Below are positions 25,744-35,564 of a stretch of DNA of 38,929 nucleotides, in pieces. Under the pieces are notes generated by a model. That model worked only from the letters and a program-made list of their open reading frames with translations, searched no databases and had not been told where the DNA came from. The position numbers and the translations under genes are program-made. The DNA lies in NCBI GenBank assembly GCA_028282925.1, contig JANQGV010000026.1, positions 1 to 38,929 on the forward strand, read 5' to 3'. Numbering within the stretch: the first letter of the stretch is position 1; the number at the start of each line of letters is the position of its first letter. The DNA is from Thermodesulfobacteriota bacterium. GTDB taxonomy: Bacteria; Desulfobacterota; WTBG01; CAIYCZ01; CAIRTM01.

Positions 25744-26325
25744 TGACAGCCCTGCAGTACAATGCTTTAAGTGTTTGGGATAGCTTATTTTCTTCTGTGT
25801 TATGGGTTGTGTAAGACGACGGTCGTAGAATGCTTTACCGCTTTTTACATTTCAAAGCTGTTGCTGAAGTTACGGATAGGGTATTTTAAATGAATCTTGA
25901 AATATAATGATAATGTATTGTAAGCTTCCACAGAGAACAGTTCTCTACAGCCGGGGGAATGAGAGAATGTCATCATCGATGCTATGTGTTTCAGAAACTG
26001 CAGAAAAAAATAAAAAATGAAACTATTTACTACCATGTATTCGTAAAATATTGTAAGCTTTAAACAATACTATTCGAAGGGTCAGACCCATTCATTACCA
26101 CTAATGCTTTTTTATTTGATGCAATCATTATCTCACGAAAATGTGCAATACCATTAGGACATGTGTTAAAATAAAAAAAAATTTTCTAAGAAAATAATCA
26201 GGTAAAAAAGCTTATAGGTCGGTATTTGCACTATAGGAACGAATACCACATAGTGTGGCCCCTAAAAGATCGATTGGAAAGGGTAAGGCGAACGGAATGC
26301 TTTACATTGAGAAGGGGTAAAACAG
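25744..26325. other. AT-rich intergenic region before sulfatase-like gene
   Basis: No gene is supported in these 582 bases. GGGTCAGACCC (26079-26089) is a palindrome, and TATTGTAAGCTT occurs twice (near 25916 and 26050). The region probably marks the end of the Met/Hdr regulatory block and the promoter of the next gene. A short open frame overlapping the start of the sulfatase gene is a shadow. Confidence 0.5.
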
Positions 26326-28461
26326 ATGGGAACAATACGGTCAACTCTTTTAGCCCCGGTTTATTGGACACTTTTTTTTATTATCGATCTTTCATTCCTT
26401 TTTATCTTCACTTTTACTCAATCAAACGGTATCGATCTGAATATTGTTCCGGCACCCGGCGAATGTCTGAAAATCATGCTCATATATCTTTGTGTGGGAA
26501 TAGTTGCCGGGTTTGCTGCCTTATTGATGTCGGTTACACTGAAAGGGCTTATTCAGGGAAAAAGCCGCTTTAATGATATTCTTGTCTTAACGGTTTCAAT
26601 AACGATTAACTGCTTGGTAAATATATATGATCTCAGCAATGCACACCATCTCCCTGCATTCAGATATCACCTGATAGCAGGAGTGATTCTGGTCCCACCC
26701 TGTGTGAAAATCTTTATGTTTATTTGTAAAGCGTTTACCAGAAATGTGTTTTTGACAGGTGTGAGTCTTTGTGTGTCGGTGGAGATATTCTGGAGTATTA
26801 TCCGCTGTTTTCCAAAAGGAGCATACTGGGGCACTGGTATGTCATTCGGATCTACGCTCCTGGTAGCCGTGTGTGTCGGGGGGGTGGTTTTTTCTTTCCT
26901 GTATTTTGTTTCTCCGCTTCTTGTGACAAGAACGAAAAGGTCTATGGTAATGCTGACAGTGATTATCTGCGCCGTCTGTATTATATACAAAAAAAACGTT
27001 GCTGAATCAGGCATCATTGAACAATCAGGCCCAAGTAATAAACAGGCAAATGTTATTCTTATTATAACTGATACTATTCGGGCGGATTTTTTGTCATCAT
27101 ACGGTTATGCAAAAGAAACAAGTTCGGTGCTGAGCGGGCTTGCACAAGAAAGTGTTGTATACAAAAATGCATATTCAACTGCGTCGTGGACATTACCGTC
27201 TGTTGCTTCGATTCTAACGGGCACATATCCCGGGTTTCATGGTGGGCATAGGGTCGAATCGGCCGGAAACATTTTCTCCGTAAATAAATTAGCCGAAGAG
27301 AATGTAACAATTGCTGAAGTTTTGCAGCAGAATGGTTATACAACCGCCGGGATTACCAGTTGTGAGTTTGTAACTGGGAAATTTGGATTTGATCAGGGAT
27401 TCGACTATTTTGATGACGCTATTTCAAACTACTGCTTTGCCTTTTTGTCCTTCGGTCTTTTGCGTTTTTTGGATGTGTTTATTCCTGTCCGGGATTATTT
27501 ATGGGCCAGCGGTTTCTATGGACATCGAATTGGAAAGCAAATAAATGAATCGGCTTTCAGGTGGCTTGAATATGCGGCACCACGTGAAAAACCCTTTTTT
27601 CTCCTTCTGCATTATTTTGACGCGCATCATCCTTATCTTCCTGAAGGTATCGGCATTTCAGACGAAACGATTCCGCTTGATATTCGCAGGCGTTATGCCC
27701 TGAACAGTCCCAACTATACCGTCCTCGAGAACAGCATTATTTACTCGGTAATCAAAGGGAAGAAAGGGTTGCTTGCCGATGAATATGCTCTTTTGACGGA
27801 AAATTATGAACGTGAAATCCAGCTTACCGGCAAACATATCGGGGAGGTGTTCGATACATTAAAGAAATTGGGATTTTACGACAACAGTATCATTATTATG
27901 ACATCCGATCATGGTGAATCATTCGGTGAACATGGACAAATGCTTCATGGTACGTCGCTCTACGAGGAAACAATCAAGGTGCCGCTGATGATTAAATATC
28001 CAAAGAAGGACGGCACAACAGGTTCTATTGACTTTCCAGTTTCATTAACAGGTATTGTGCCGACCATATTGACATATCTTGGCATTCAAATGCCACCGGA
28101 TATACAGGGCGTGGAGTTGAATAACAGTGAAGGTCAAAAAATTATTTCACAAAACTATTCTGATCCAAGCTGGAAGTACAATCAGTGGACAAAGCGGTTT
28201 GCACAAGACCTTATTTCGTTTCGATCCGGAGACTATAAATATATGAAGGCGTTCGGGGGGGAAGATGTTTTGTTTCACCTAACGGCTGATCCGGATGAAA
28301 AGCATAATATTGCCGGTAAAAATCATTTAGAACTGAGTAAGATCAAAAAAAAACTCGACGGGTACATCCGGGATCTGCAACTTGCTGATTCTTCAGTATG
28401 TCCAATTGGTGTAGACAAAAAAACCATTCAAAGCCTTAAATCCCTGGGATATATGCACTAA
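26326..28461 (+). CDS. Membrane-anchored sulfatase-superfamily protein, Thr in nucleophile position
   Basis: The 711-residue protein has about six membrane helices in residues 10-225 and then a sulfatase/alkaline-phosphatase-superfamily domain that would face the periplasm. Metal-site motifs are NVILIITDTIRAD (Asp about 249), LHYFDAHHPY (about 429-437), TSDHGESFGEHG (about 526-537) and HGTSLYEE. The CxPxR sulfatase signature is replaced by SWTLPSVASILTG, with Thr about 289 at the position of the formylglycine and Val instead of Arg. Thr nucleophiles are known in phosphoethanolamine and lipoteichoic-acid synthases of the same superfamily, so this is more likely a phospho- or glycerophospho-transferase than a sulfatase. 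Its codon use and AT content look higher than in neighbouring genes. The substrate is unknown. Confidence 0.8.
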   Translation: MGTIRSTLLAPVYWTLFFIIDLSFLFIFTFTQSNGIDLNIVPAPGECLKIMLIYLCVGIVAGFAALLMSVTLKGLIQGKSRFNDILVLTVSITINCLVNIYDLSNAHHLPAFRYHLIAGVILVPPCVKIFMFICKAFTRNVFLTGVSLCVSVEIFWSIIRCFPKGAYWGTGMSFGSTLLVAVCVGGVVFSFLYFVSPLLVTRTKRSMVMLTVIICAVCIIYKKNVAESGIIEQSGPSNKQANVILIITDTIRADFLSSYGYAKETSSVLSGLAQESVVYKNAYSTASWTLPSVASILTGTYPGFHGGHRVESAGNIFSVNKLAEENVTIAEVLQQNGYTTAGITSCEFVTGKFGFDQGFDYFDDAISNYCFAFLSFGLLRFLDVFIPVRDYLWASGFYGHRIGKQINESAFRWLEYAAPREKPFFLLLHYFDAHHPYLPEGIGISDETIPLDIRRRYALNSPNYTVLENSIIYSVIKGKKGLLADEYALLTENYEREIQLTGKHIGEVFDTLKKLGFYDNSIIIMTSDHGESFGEHGQMLHGTSLYEETIKVPLMIKYPKKDGTTGSIDFPVSLTGIVPTILTYLGIQMPPDIQGVELNNSEGQKIISQNYSDPSWKYNQWTKRFAQDLISFRSGDYKYMKAFGGEDVLFHLTADPDEKHNIAGKNHLELSKIKKKLDGYIRDLQLADSSVCPIGVDKKTIQSLKSLGYMH

Positions 28462-28749
28462 TATTCACTTCACCAACCCTCGTGTTCTGTTTCTATGTTG
28501 TCCTCAGGAGTAGAGTAATACACTTTCCAAGCTGAAGTTTTATATAATACCTGTGCTATAATTGGCTTGCTGCCTTCTTAACACTTCTTAATAATTCATA
28601 CATAAAGCCGAAAAGTAGTCTATATACATTGTAAGAGTAGCGCATTGATCAAGTGAGTCCAGAGACAATGGGTGTGTATTTTAATTTTTCAAGGTAAAAA
28701 TTGTTGTTTTTTATTAAAATTTGATTGAGATTCCTTCGGAGACCGTACC

Positions 28750-29487
28750 ATGACGAAAGGACAAATAGCTTCAGAGGATCAGGCAACAATTGTTGTTTTG
28801 CTGATTGAGGATGATCGCAGGCTTGCCGACCTTACAGCACAGTACCTGAGAAAGCATGATTTGGTGGTGATGATTGTTCACGACGGAAAGTCCGGGCTTG
28901 CTGAAGCCATGAGGGTTCGTTATGACGTCATTCTGCTGGATTTGATGCTTCCGGGCATAGACGGACTTGAAGTGTGCCGCAAAATCCGGCGGCACTCGGA
29001 TGTTCCCATCATCATGCTTACCGCCAGGGACGAAGAAGCGGACTGTGTTATGGGGCTGGAGCTCGGGGCGGACGATTATGTTACCAAGCCGTTTTCCTCC
29101 CGCGAACTGTTGGCCAGGATCAGAACCTGTGTGCGTCGCTCACGCGGCAAAACCGGGCCGGCGCACAGGGCGCTGCAGGTCGGCGGGCTCAAAATAGCCC
29201 CCGGCAGCATGATGGCAGTGCTCGACGGCATTGAGCTCGATTTAACCGCCTATGAGTTTGAACTGTTGCGGATATTTGCCGAGCGCGCGGGGCGTGTTTT
29301 GAGCCGTGAGCAGTTGCTGGATCTTGCAAAAGGAAATTCAGAGGAGTTTTTTGACCGCTCAATCGACGTGCACATTTCACGTTTAAGGCACAAGCTCGGT
29401 GATGACCCCAAAAAACCGAACCTCATCAAAACGGTTCGCGGTACGGGGTATATGTTTGCCAGTGGAGAACAGTACGATGCCGGTTAA
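28750..29487 (+). CDS. OmpR/PhoB-family response regulator
   Basis: The 245-residue protein has a receiver (LIEDD acidic pocket, phosphoacceptor Asp about 64 in ILLDLMLPGIDG, Lys about 113 in VTKPF) and a winged-helix DNA-binding domain (about 147-240, with DLTAYEFELL, SREQLL, SIDVHISRLRHKLG and TVRGTGYMF). It resembles CpxR/RstA-type regulators. The start is supported by GGAG 8 bases upstream. The kinase gene begins 11 bases before its stop, so the pair is translationally coupled. Confidence 0.93.
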   Translation: MTKGQIASEDQATIVVLLIEDDRRLADLTAQYLRKHDLVVMIVHDGKSGLAEAMRVRYDVILLDLMLPGIDGLEVCRKIRRHSDVPIIMLTARDEEADCVMGLELGADDYVTKPFSSRELLARIRTCVRRSRGKTGPAHRALQVGGLKIAPGSMMAVLDGIELDLTAYEFELLRIFAERAGRVLSREQLLDLAKGNSEEFFDRSIDVHISRLRHKLGDDPKKPNLIKTVRGTGYMFASGEQYDAG

Positions 29488-30841
29488 ACGAAGAATTATC
29501 TGGCCCAAACGGCTGATGGTACGGGTGTATCTGTTCAGCAGCGTCATGATTATTGTTTCCGCTGTTGTTTTTATATCTATTGGTAAAGCAAAAGGCGGCA
29601 GGCCGTTTTTGAAGACATCAGAGTTTGTTGTAGCGACTGTTGCTGAAAACTGGGACCAGCCATACCTCATGCAACAGGCAGCCAGTCGTGCCCCCTTCAG
29701 GCTTTCGCTGTATGATAACAATAACAAGCTTATTGCTTCTAAAAGCAGTCCTCCACTGCAACCCTTGGCGAGCCGGCAGTTGCAACGTTTGCGGGCGCAA
29801 GGGACGTACATGTACAAAGACCCTCCTCCTCACACTGCTGTTAATGTTATATATGGCGGTGAAAGTGTCGGCTATGGGCTTTATTGTCCTTTTCCCAAAG
29901 CCCCCCCCCTGTTTCTACTACATGCTGTAATGGTAGTTTTTATTATCATTGCACTTTTTTCATTTATTCTTGCACGCTCGCTTGCCGTTCCCATAGGCCG
30001 CCTTTCTGAGACGGCAGATGCTTTCGGCAAGGGAGACTTCAGTGTCAGAGCGGGCATGAAACGTAAGGATGAGCTGGGCACCCTGGCAAAAACATTTGAT
30101 GAAATGGCAGACCGTGTCAATGCGTTAATGCAGTCGCAAAGAGAACTGCTGGCCAATGTTTCCCATGAACTGAGAACGCCGATGTCGCGTATACGGGTTG
30201 CCCTTGATATTGCAGCCGAAGATGTTACCAGCCTCGATGCAAAACAATGTGCGTTGATTGCCGAAGATTTATCCGAACTGGAAGGCCTTGTCGATGACGT
30301 GTTGATTGCTTCACGCCTGGAACTCGATGCTGAAGGACGTAATGATATACAGTTGCCGCTCCGCTGTGAAACAATACTCATGAAAGATTTTATGATTGAC
30401 ATCATTGACCGATATCGGGCAGCACATGAAACACACCGGATCAAATTCTTCAACGGCACCAGTCTGCAGGAGGTTTCTGTCGACCCTGTTTTTTTGAGAA
30501 GAGTTGTTTATAATATTCTTGATAATGCAATTAAGTATTCTTCTGACGAAAGCCTTATAACAGTGCGGATGTATGACGAGCAGGATATGCAGCAGGTTGT
30601 GATTACTGATCAGGGGATCGGCATTGAAGAAAAAGAGCTGGAAAATATATTCAAGCCGTTTTACCGGACCGACCGGAGCCGGGCCCGTACAACGGGCGGC
30701 GTCGGTCTCGGGCTGACTCTTTCCAAGCGTATTATCGAAGCCCACGGCGGAGATATCTTTGTAAAAAGTATCGTGGGGTCGGGAACTACAATCGGGTTTT
30801 CGATACCCCACAATGTCAAGCGTGGTCAAGGGGCTGTGTAA
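29477..30841 (+). CDS. CpxA-like membrane sensor histidine kinase
   Basis: Read from the ATG at 29477 (GGAG 9 bases upstream, inside the end of the regulator gene) the protein has 454 residues. It has a basic N-terminus, a first membrane helix (about 17-36), a periplasmic sensor of roughly 110 residues, a second helix (about 146-167), a HAMP linker, HisKA with NVSHELRTP (His about 230) and HATPase with NILDNAIKYS, DQGIGI and GGVGLGLTLSKRI. The layout matches envelope-stress kinases of the CpxA class. In-frame codons upstream of 29477 overlap the regulator gene and are not used. A bidirectional terminator follows. Confidence 0.92.
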   Translation: MPVKRRIIWPKRLMVRVYLFSSVMIIVSAVVFISIGKAKGGRPFLKTSEFVVATVAENWDQPYLMQQAASRAPFRLSLYDNNNKLIASKSSPPLQPLASRQLQRLRAQGTYMYKDPPPHTAVNVIYGGESVGYGLYCPFPKAPPLFLLHAVMVVFIIIALFSFILARSLAVPIGRLSETADAFGKGDFSVRAGMKRKDELGTLAKTFDEMADRVNALMQSQRELLANVSHELRTPMSRIRVALDIAAEDVTSLDAKQCALIAEDLSELEGLVDDVLIASRLELDAEGRNDIQLPLRCETILMKDFMIDIIDRYRAAHETHRIKFFNGTSLQEVSVDPVFLRRVVYNILDNAIKYSSDESLITVRMYDEQDMQQVVITDQGIGIEEKELENIFKPFYRTDRSRARTTGGVGLGLTLSKRIIEAHGGDIFVKSIVGSGTTIGFSIPHNVKRGQGAV

Positions 30842-30877
30842 TACATTTCTTGATGTATAGAGAGGGTTCCGGGTACA

Positions 30878-30911
30878 AAAAAAGCCGTTACCAGCAGGTA
30901 ACGGCTTTTTA
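30878..30911. terminator. Bidirectional intrinsic terminator
   Basis: AAAAAGCCGTTACC and GGTAACGGCTTTTT form a perfect 14-bp stem closing the loop AGCA, between the convergent kinase and flavoprotein genes. Confidence 0.93.
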
Positions 30912-30935
30912 GAGTCAGAATGATGTAGTGCTTGG

Positions 30936-32267
30936 TTATGACTTCTGAACCTGTCCGATCAACTGTGACAGTACGCCCATATCGGCTGTGATAACCATGC
31001 GCATACGGTCTTTAAGGTCATCAGGAACTTCGTCCATAGCGATAAACTGCTGCATAACCATGGTGGTGAAGTCGTAGGGTGTTGCCTCGGCTTCTTCCAT
31101 GACGATGGGGTATTTCTGGGACAGGTCGAACAGGAAGTCCAGCTCTTTTACGGAGAAGAAGCGTGGGAACATAACCCGTTTCATGTAGTCGGCCATGCGG
31201 ACCGGGTTCTTGACCCATTCAAAATGGTCTTCCCAGAATTTTTTGTAGTGAGCAAAGCCTTTCTTGCCTTCCAGTTCTTCCTCGATGCAAACCGCACCCA
31301 TATAACCGGCCATTGTTGCGCTCTGGTAGAGGCATTCGAGCCAGGCGGCCGAATCGCCGACAAAAAGGATGTTGCCGTATGCCGGGTCCAGCATGGGAGT
31401 GAGCATTTCAACCATGGCGCCGCTCTTGTCAACGATTTTGGCCTTCTTGAACCATTTTGAGAAAGGGCCTTTCTTGGTAAAGTGCTCGATGATTGCTTCG
31501 CCGGTGGAGGCCGGGAGTACCGAGATTGTTTCAAGACGGTAAGCGTCTTCGGCGATGGGGCTGGGTACCATGATCAGGCCCCCGGCCATGCCGCCGAAGT
31601 TTTTTGCGCCGAAGAAGAAGCAGTCACCGCGATCATACGGCATGTCGACTCCCACCATTTCGTATTCAATGGTGGGGCCTTTGCCGAAGAACTGGCGGCT
31701 TTTGTTGGCTCCGGACACCTTAGCCATGCGGGATGAAAGACCGTCGGATGCGATCATTTTTTTGCAGGTCAGAACCCGGTTTTTCCCGTTGGTGCGTACC
31801 GTAAGGCGTACTTCCTTGTCGGACTGCTCTACGCGCAGGGCCATTGTTTCGGTCAGGAATTCAGCGCCTTTTTTCTGGGCCCACTCATAGCGGTCGGCTT
31901 TACACTGGCCGGGGTTGAACAGGTTGTAAAAAGGCTTTTTAGTTGTGGATGCCCGCCACCATTTACCGGTATCGGAGAACATGTATGAATGATACACGCC
32001 CTGCATAATACCTGTGTAATAGGTGGAGAATCCAAGCGAGTCGAAGTGCATGTAGGTCCGGTTTTCTTCGGGCTTCTCTTCTGTTCTGATAACACAATTG
32101 TTGAATGGCTGGTTTACAAAACAGTATCCGGAAGCCGTGCGGGTGTTTCGTCCGAGGTCAGGGCTTTTATCCACGCCCAGAACCTTAACACCACGTTTGG
32201 CCAGCTCACCGCAGGCCATAAGCCCGGCCGGTCCGCATCCAACCACTATCACATCATAATCTGCCAT
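30936..32267 (-). CDS. FAD-dependent oxidoreductase, FixC/geranylgeranyl-reductase-like
   Basis: The 443-residue protein starts with a Rossmann FAD motif (VIVVGCGPAGLMACGELAKRG ending in VDKS; the dinucleotide loop is GCGPAG) and has the later FAD motif NILFVGDSAAW. Between them lies a substrate-binding part as in the geranylgeranyl reductase / FixC superfamily, which includes prenyl reductases and ETF:quinone-oxidoreductase-like proteins. No C-terminal ferredoxin cluster is seen. It is the last gene of an apparent three-gene flavoprotein operon (52 bases after the preceding gene) and has AGGAGG before its ATG. The substrate is unknown; a role in oxidising or reducing a product of the two FAD oxidases is inferred from context only. 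Confidence 0.82.
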   Translation of the reverse strand: MADYDVIVVGCGPAGLMACGELAKRGVKVLGVDKSPDLGRNTRTASGYCFVNQPFNNCVIRTEEKPEENRTYMHFDSLGFSTYYTGIMQGVYHSYMFSDTGKWWRASTTKKPFYNLFNPGQCKADRYEWAQKKGAEFLTETMALRVEQSDKEVRLTVRTNGKNRVLTCKKMIASDGLSSRMAKVSGANKSRQFFGKGPTIEYEMVGVDMPYDRGDCFFFGAKNFGGMAGGLIMVPSPIAEDAYRLETISVLPASTGEAIIEHFTKKGPFSKWFKKAKIVDKSGAMVEMLTPMLDPAYGNILFVGDSAAWLECLYQSATMAGYMGAVCIEEELEGKKGFAHYKKFWEDHFEWVKNPVRMADYMKRVMFPRFFSVKELDFLFDLSQKYPIVMEEAEATPYDFTTMVMQQFIAMDEVPDDLKDRMRMVITADMGVLSQLIGQVQKS

Positions 32268-32319
32268 GTCTACGTTAACCTCCTGTTATAAATTGATTCG
32301 TAAAAAAGTATGTTCATTA

Positions 32320-33795
32320 TTATGTAAAGCAGAGTTTCCCGGGGTTTAAGATATTGTTCGGGTCTGTGTCTGCTTTGAGCTTCCTCAGCATCTGGGTGTA
32401 GTTGGCAGCCCTGGCATAGATCATGTCGGCCCAGGCTCCGTACGGACGGTCGAAATAGGCGCCGTTGTTGAGAAGGTCTGCAGAAGCTTCAAGCCAGAGG
32501 GCTTTTACCGCGTGACGGGCATCACCGCATTCGGCAGGTGAGTGCAGATCGAACTCACAGTGTACTGCACGGCCGCGCTCCAGCGGGAGCAGGAACATGC
32601 CGATGTCGCCGGTGGAATATCCGTGCTTGCCAGCAAGCTCCTGAAGGCGTTTCTCAAGCTCCGCTGCTTTCTTCAGGGGAGCTTTGAAGGTCAGGTCGTT
32701 TACAGACCCCTTATAGTTGAATTTTTTCAGTATGGACCAGGGGCGCAGCAGCTCGTTTTTCATCATGATATCCGCACCGGGAACGTTGGGCAGATTTTCA
32801 AGCAGGGGCAGGTTGACGCTGTCGCACACTTCTTTGAGCGCTTCGGATTCATAGGCTATCTTTTCTTCGGCCCGGCGGATGTTGCCGTTGATGCATACGG
32901 TGATCACCCAGGGAGGCAGCTCTTTGCGCATTGCTTCGAAATCGGCCGATGTAGAGGCTTCGGCCGGGAACTGTTCAGGAATGTTCCATCCGTCGGCACA
33001 CATTGCAGCCAGGTTGAAGCTGTTCAGGATCAGGCATTCGGTTCCGATTTCCCTGAGCTGCATGGCCTTTACCGCACCGGTGGCTTCCTCAAGGGTGTTG
33101 CAGGGGATGAAGAATAACTGCTGGTGCTTCTGGATCGGCTCTACCTGGAGAACCATTTTGATCATAATGCCGAGGGTGCCCTGGGCAGCGGTGAACATGC
33201 GGAAAAGAGTGTTGCGGATAGGTCCGCTTGGTGCGCCGGGATCACCGCCGGAGGCCCAGTTGCCGGTCCGGAAAATTTCACCGTTGGGCAGTACCAGTTC
33301 GGTATCCATGATAAGATAGTTGCCGTGCTCAAAACTGGGCGCGGCCATAACCGGGTCGCGTTCAAGGTAGCTGGTTAGAACAGAGCGTTGCGGGGGGGTG
33401 CCGAAGGGCACCATGATCCGCAGGCCTTTTTCCGTCAGGTTGTCCTGCAGTTGCTGATAGGTAACGCCCGGCTCAACGATGACATACCAGTTTTCTTCAT
33501 CGATGGAGATGATCTTGTTCATGCGCGACATGTCAAGCATGATGCCGCCCTGGTCCGGGATGGTGGCGCCATGCAGGTTCATGCCTGAGCTGTATGGAAT
33601 TACCGGGGTTTTAGTTTCATTTGCCTTGAGGATAATTGCCTGAACCTGTTCGCCGTTTTCTACATATGCAACCAGATCGGGTCTGCGGGCAGAAACAAAG
33701 CTCTGGTCTTTTGAATACGCTGCAAGGGTGGCCTCATCATCAAGGACATTGCCCTGTCCAACGATTTTTTCTATATCACTTTTTTGAACCGCCAT
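32320..33795 (-). CDS. FAD-binding oxidase (PCMH/VAO type), 491 residues
   Basis: The protein shows the PCMH-type FAD-binding domain in its first half (PVIPYSSGMNLHGATIPDQGG as the diphosphate-binding part, MSRMNKIISID, and VEPGVTYQQLQDNL) and an FAD-linked oxidase C-terminal domain ending in DPNNILNPGKLCFT. The family includes 4-cresol dehydrogenase, vanillyl-alcohol oxidase, glycolate oxidase GlcD and alkyl-DHAP synthase. It is related to, but clearly different from, the adjacent 570-residue gene, so the two may form a heteromer or act in sequence. GAGAGGA precedes its ATG. The substrate and electron acceptor cannot be read from the sequence; in an anaerobe the acceptor is not oxygen. Confidence 0.85.
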   Translation of the reverse strand: MAVQKSDIEKIVGQGNVLDDEATLAAYSKDQSFVSARRPDLVAYVENGEQVQAIILKANETKTPVIPYSSGMNLHGATIPDQGGIMLDMSRMNKIISIDEENWYVIVEPGVTYQQLQDNLTEKGLRIMVPFGTPPQRSVLTSYLERDPVMAAPSFEHGNYLIMDTELVLPNGEIFRTGNWASGGDPGAPSGPIRNTLFRMFTAAQGTLGIMIKMVLQVEPIQKHQQLFFIPCNTLEEATGAVKAMQLREIGTECLILNSFNLAAMCADGWNIPEQFPAEASTSADFEAMRKELPPWVITVCINGNIRRAEEKIAYESEALKEVCDSVNLPLLENLPNVPGADIMMKNELLRPWSILKKFNYKGSVNDLTFKAPLKKAAELEKRLQELAGKHGYSTGDIGMFLLPLERGRAVHCEFDLHSPAECGDARHAVKALWLEASADLLNNGAYFDRPYGAWADMIYARAANYTQMLRKLKADTDPNNILNPGKLCFT

Positions 33796-33851
33796 TTTTG
33801 TTTCCTCTCTCTGTAACGTTCAAAGGTTTTCTCTATAGTGCACTACCACCG

Positions 33852-35564
33852 TTAGCGTTGAATCGGGTCGAGCCCGTGCATCTGCCGCAGTTTGTTCAGG
33901 CCGGCGGCAGCCTCTTCCGGGAATGCCTCATATTCTTCCTTTGTGAAGATCTGACGGCCGGGTGCACACAGTCCATTGGGATCGAACATATCGCGGATTC
34001 CCCTGAAGAGCATGTGAGCGTTAGGGCCGACTTCGGGCATAAAAGACGTTATGGGTTCGATGGATACCCCAAGGCCGTTGGCGCCGGGGCCGAATTTGTC
34101 GGCGATGGTGTTGACGATGCCGCAGGCAACCAGGGCCTGTCCTTTTTGCAGCAGCTCGGGCTTGGTCATGTCGGGGTATACATCGGCTTCGGTCAGCCAG
34201 TAGCGGCCGCTGTGGTTGCTGGAGTAAAGAAACGGGGTATCGTCCATGCCGCCGCGGTCGGTGACATAGGTTTCCCCGAAGGTATCAATGGCTTTGGACC
34301 ATACCTGTCTGGTTTTGCGGGCCACCGTGTCTACCGGGCCGCCCAGAATGTTGGATCCGCAGTATGCGTGGCGATTCATGCGGTAGCCGGTGACGTGGCG
34401 GATGCAATCCAGGTTCCAGGGGGCCAGGGCGTACTGGACGTCGGACTTGTAGTCGCCTTCCAGGAACGTACCGCCGACTTCGGCGATGATATCACGAACG
34501 ATGTTTTCCTCATGTTCGATCTGTTTTTCGGAAACAACGCCGCCGATAATGACGTAGCAGTTATAGGGCGGAAAAAATTTGTTTTCAACGCGGTCAAGGG
34601 TCATGTCCTGGGTCTGTGAGCAGTAGTAGGCATTGTATACGCCGGTGGCGTTCAGGCCCTGACCGATTGCGGCATGGCCGATTTCGCGCAGGGCTTTCAG
34701 TTCGGTTTCAAAGTCCTCGAACTCGACCCACAGGAGTTTATAGCGCTTGGGGAAAGGGGCGGTATCGTGTTTTGCATCCATATAGGTCTGAATGCATGGG
34801 CGTCCCGCCGGGGGCTCCGGCAGTTCTTCACCACCGGGCCATGCGTGCAGTTTTACAACAACTTCGGTAACAATACCGGTGGTTCCGCCGCTGCCCCGCA
34901 CGAGGGAAAACAGGTCGGGGCCCGGGCCGTATTCCCAGAAAGTATCCATGCCGGATACGGAGTCGGAGCCGGTTACCAGTATGTCGCCGGCTGCGGTAAC
35001 GAGCTTAATGCTTACAATGTTGCGTGAAAGGGTGCCGTATTTGTGGTCTGTCTGCCAGACGCCGGCAAAAGCGCTCTGGGAGGAAAGCTTGCACAGGGTC
35101 GTTGCGAGCGGGGTGCCGCCGTTCCAGAGTCCGACCTTCATGGCATCGGCCTGAACCTGGGCGTAATCGCCATAGGCCTGTACCCGGGCCGTCATAGTGT
35201 CTTCATCTATATCGAGGACTTTGTTCATGCGGCTGACATGAATACAGAGTGTCGGCTCCGGTGTGGTGGGGCCGTTGAAGGTAATCATGCCGTTTGTAAA
35301 AGGAATAAACTTTATTTTATACCGGTTGCACACCCGAACAATCGCCTGTACCTCTTCTGTGCTCCCGGGAAGGATGATACATGCCGGGATATTGCTGGGG
35401 TCTTTTGCATGTTTCTTCAGGGTACCGCCTGAATCAACAGAAAATTTGCTGTAGCACTCAACAACAGCGCGGTCTTCAGATATCCATTCCGACCCTACAA
35501 TGTCTTCCAGTGCGGTATATACTTCAGGGGGAAGCCGGTTCGGGACACATTTCTTTTTTTCCAT
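33852..35564 (-). CDS. FAD-binding oxidase (PCMH/VAO type), 570 residues
   Basis: The first gene of the flavoprotein operon encodes a PCMH-type FAD domain (KFIPFTNGMITFNGPTTPEP, HVSRMNKVLDIDED, GDYAQVQADAM, a glycine-rich SLVRGSGGTTGIVTEVVVKL) and a long C-terminal domain ending in FDPNGLCAPGRQIFT, which resembles the end of vanillyl-alcohol oxidase and 4-cresol dehydrogenase. At 570 residues it is longer than most family members (about 460-530). The ATG at 35564 follows AGGAGTCACC. Gaps of 56 and 52 bases join the three genes. The pairing of two such oxidases with a FixC-like protein suggests a catabolic step on an alcohol, hydroxy-acid or aromatic side chain, but that is inference. Confidence 0.85.
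   Translation of the reverse strand: MEKKKCVPNRLPPEVYTALEDIVGSEWISEDRAVVECYSKFSVDSGGTLKKHAKDPSNIPACIILPGSTEEVQAIVRVCNRYKIKFIPFTNGMITFNGPTTPEPTLCIHVSRMNKVLDIDEDTMTARVQAYGDYAQVQADAMKVGLWNGGTPLATTLCKLSSQSAFAGVWQTDHKYGTLSRNIVSIKLVTAAGDILVTGSDSVSGMDTFWEYGPGPDLFSLVRGSGGTTGIVTEVVVKLHAWPGGEELPEPPAGRPCIQTYMDAKHDTAPFPKRYKLLWVEFEDFETELKALREIGHAAIGQGLNATGVYNAYYCSQTQDMTLDRVENKFFPPYNCYVIIGGVVSEKQIEHEENIVRDIIAEVGGTFLEGDYKSDVQYALAPWNLDCIRHVTGYRMNRHAYCGSNILGGPVDTVARKTRQVWSKAIDTFGETYVTDRGGMDDTPFLYSSNHSGRYWLTEADVYPDMTKPELLQKGQALVACGIVNTIADKFGPGANGLGVSIEPITSFMPEVGPNAHMLFRGIRDMFDPNGLCAPGRQIFTKEEYEAFPEEAAAGLNKLRQMHGLDPIQR

Noticed and set aside
26079-26089. GGGTCAGACCC as a transposon end
   Set aside because: A single short palindrome without a partner or nearby transposase is not enough.
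33636-34619. Long plus-strand ORF of 327 codons
   Set aside because: Antisense to the two FAD oxidase genes, whose domains are clear; it spans their intergenic gap and has no recognisable domain.
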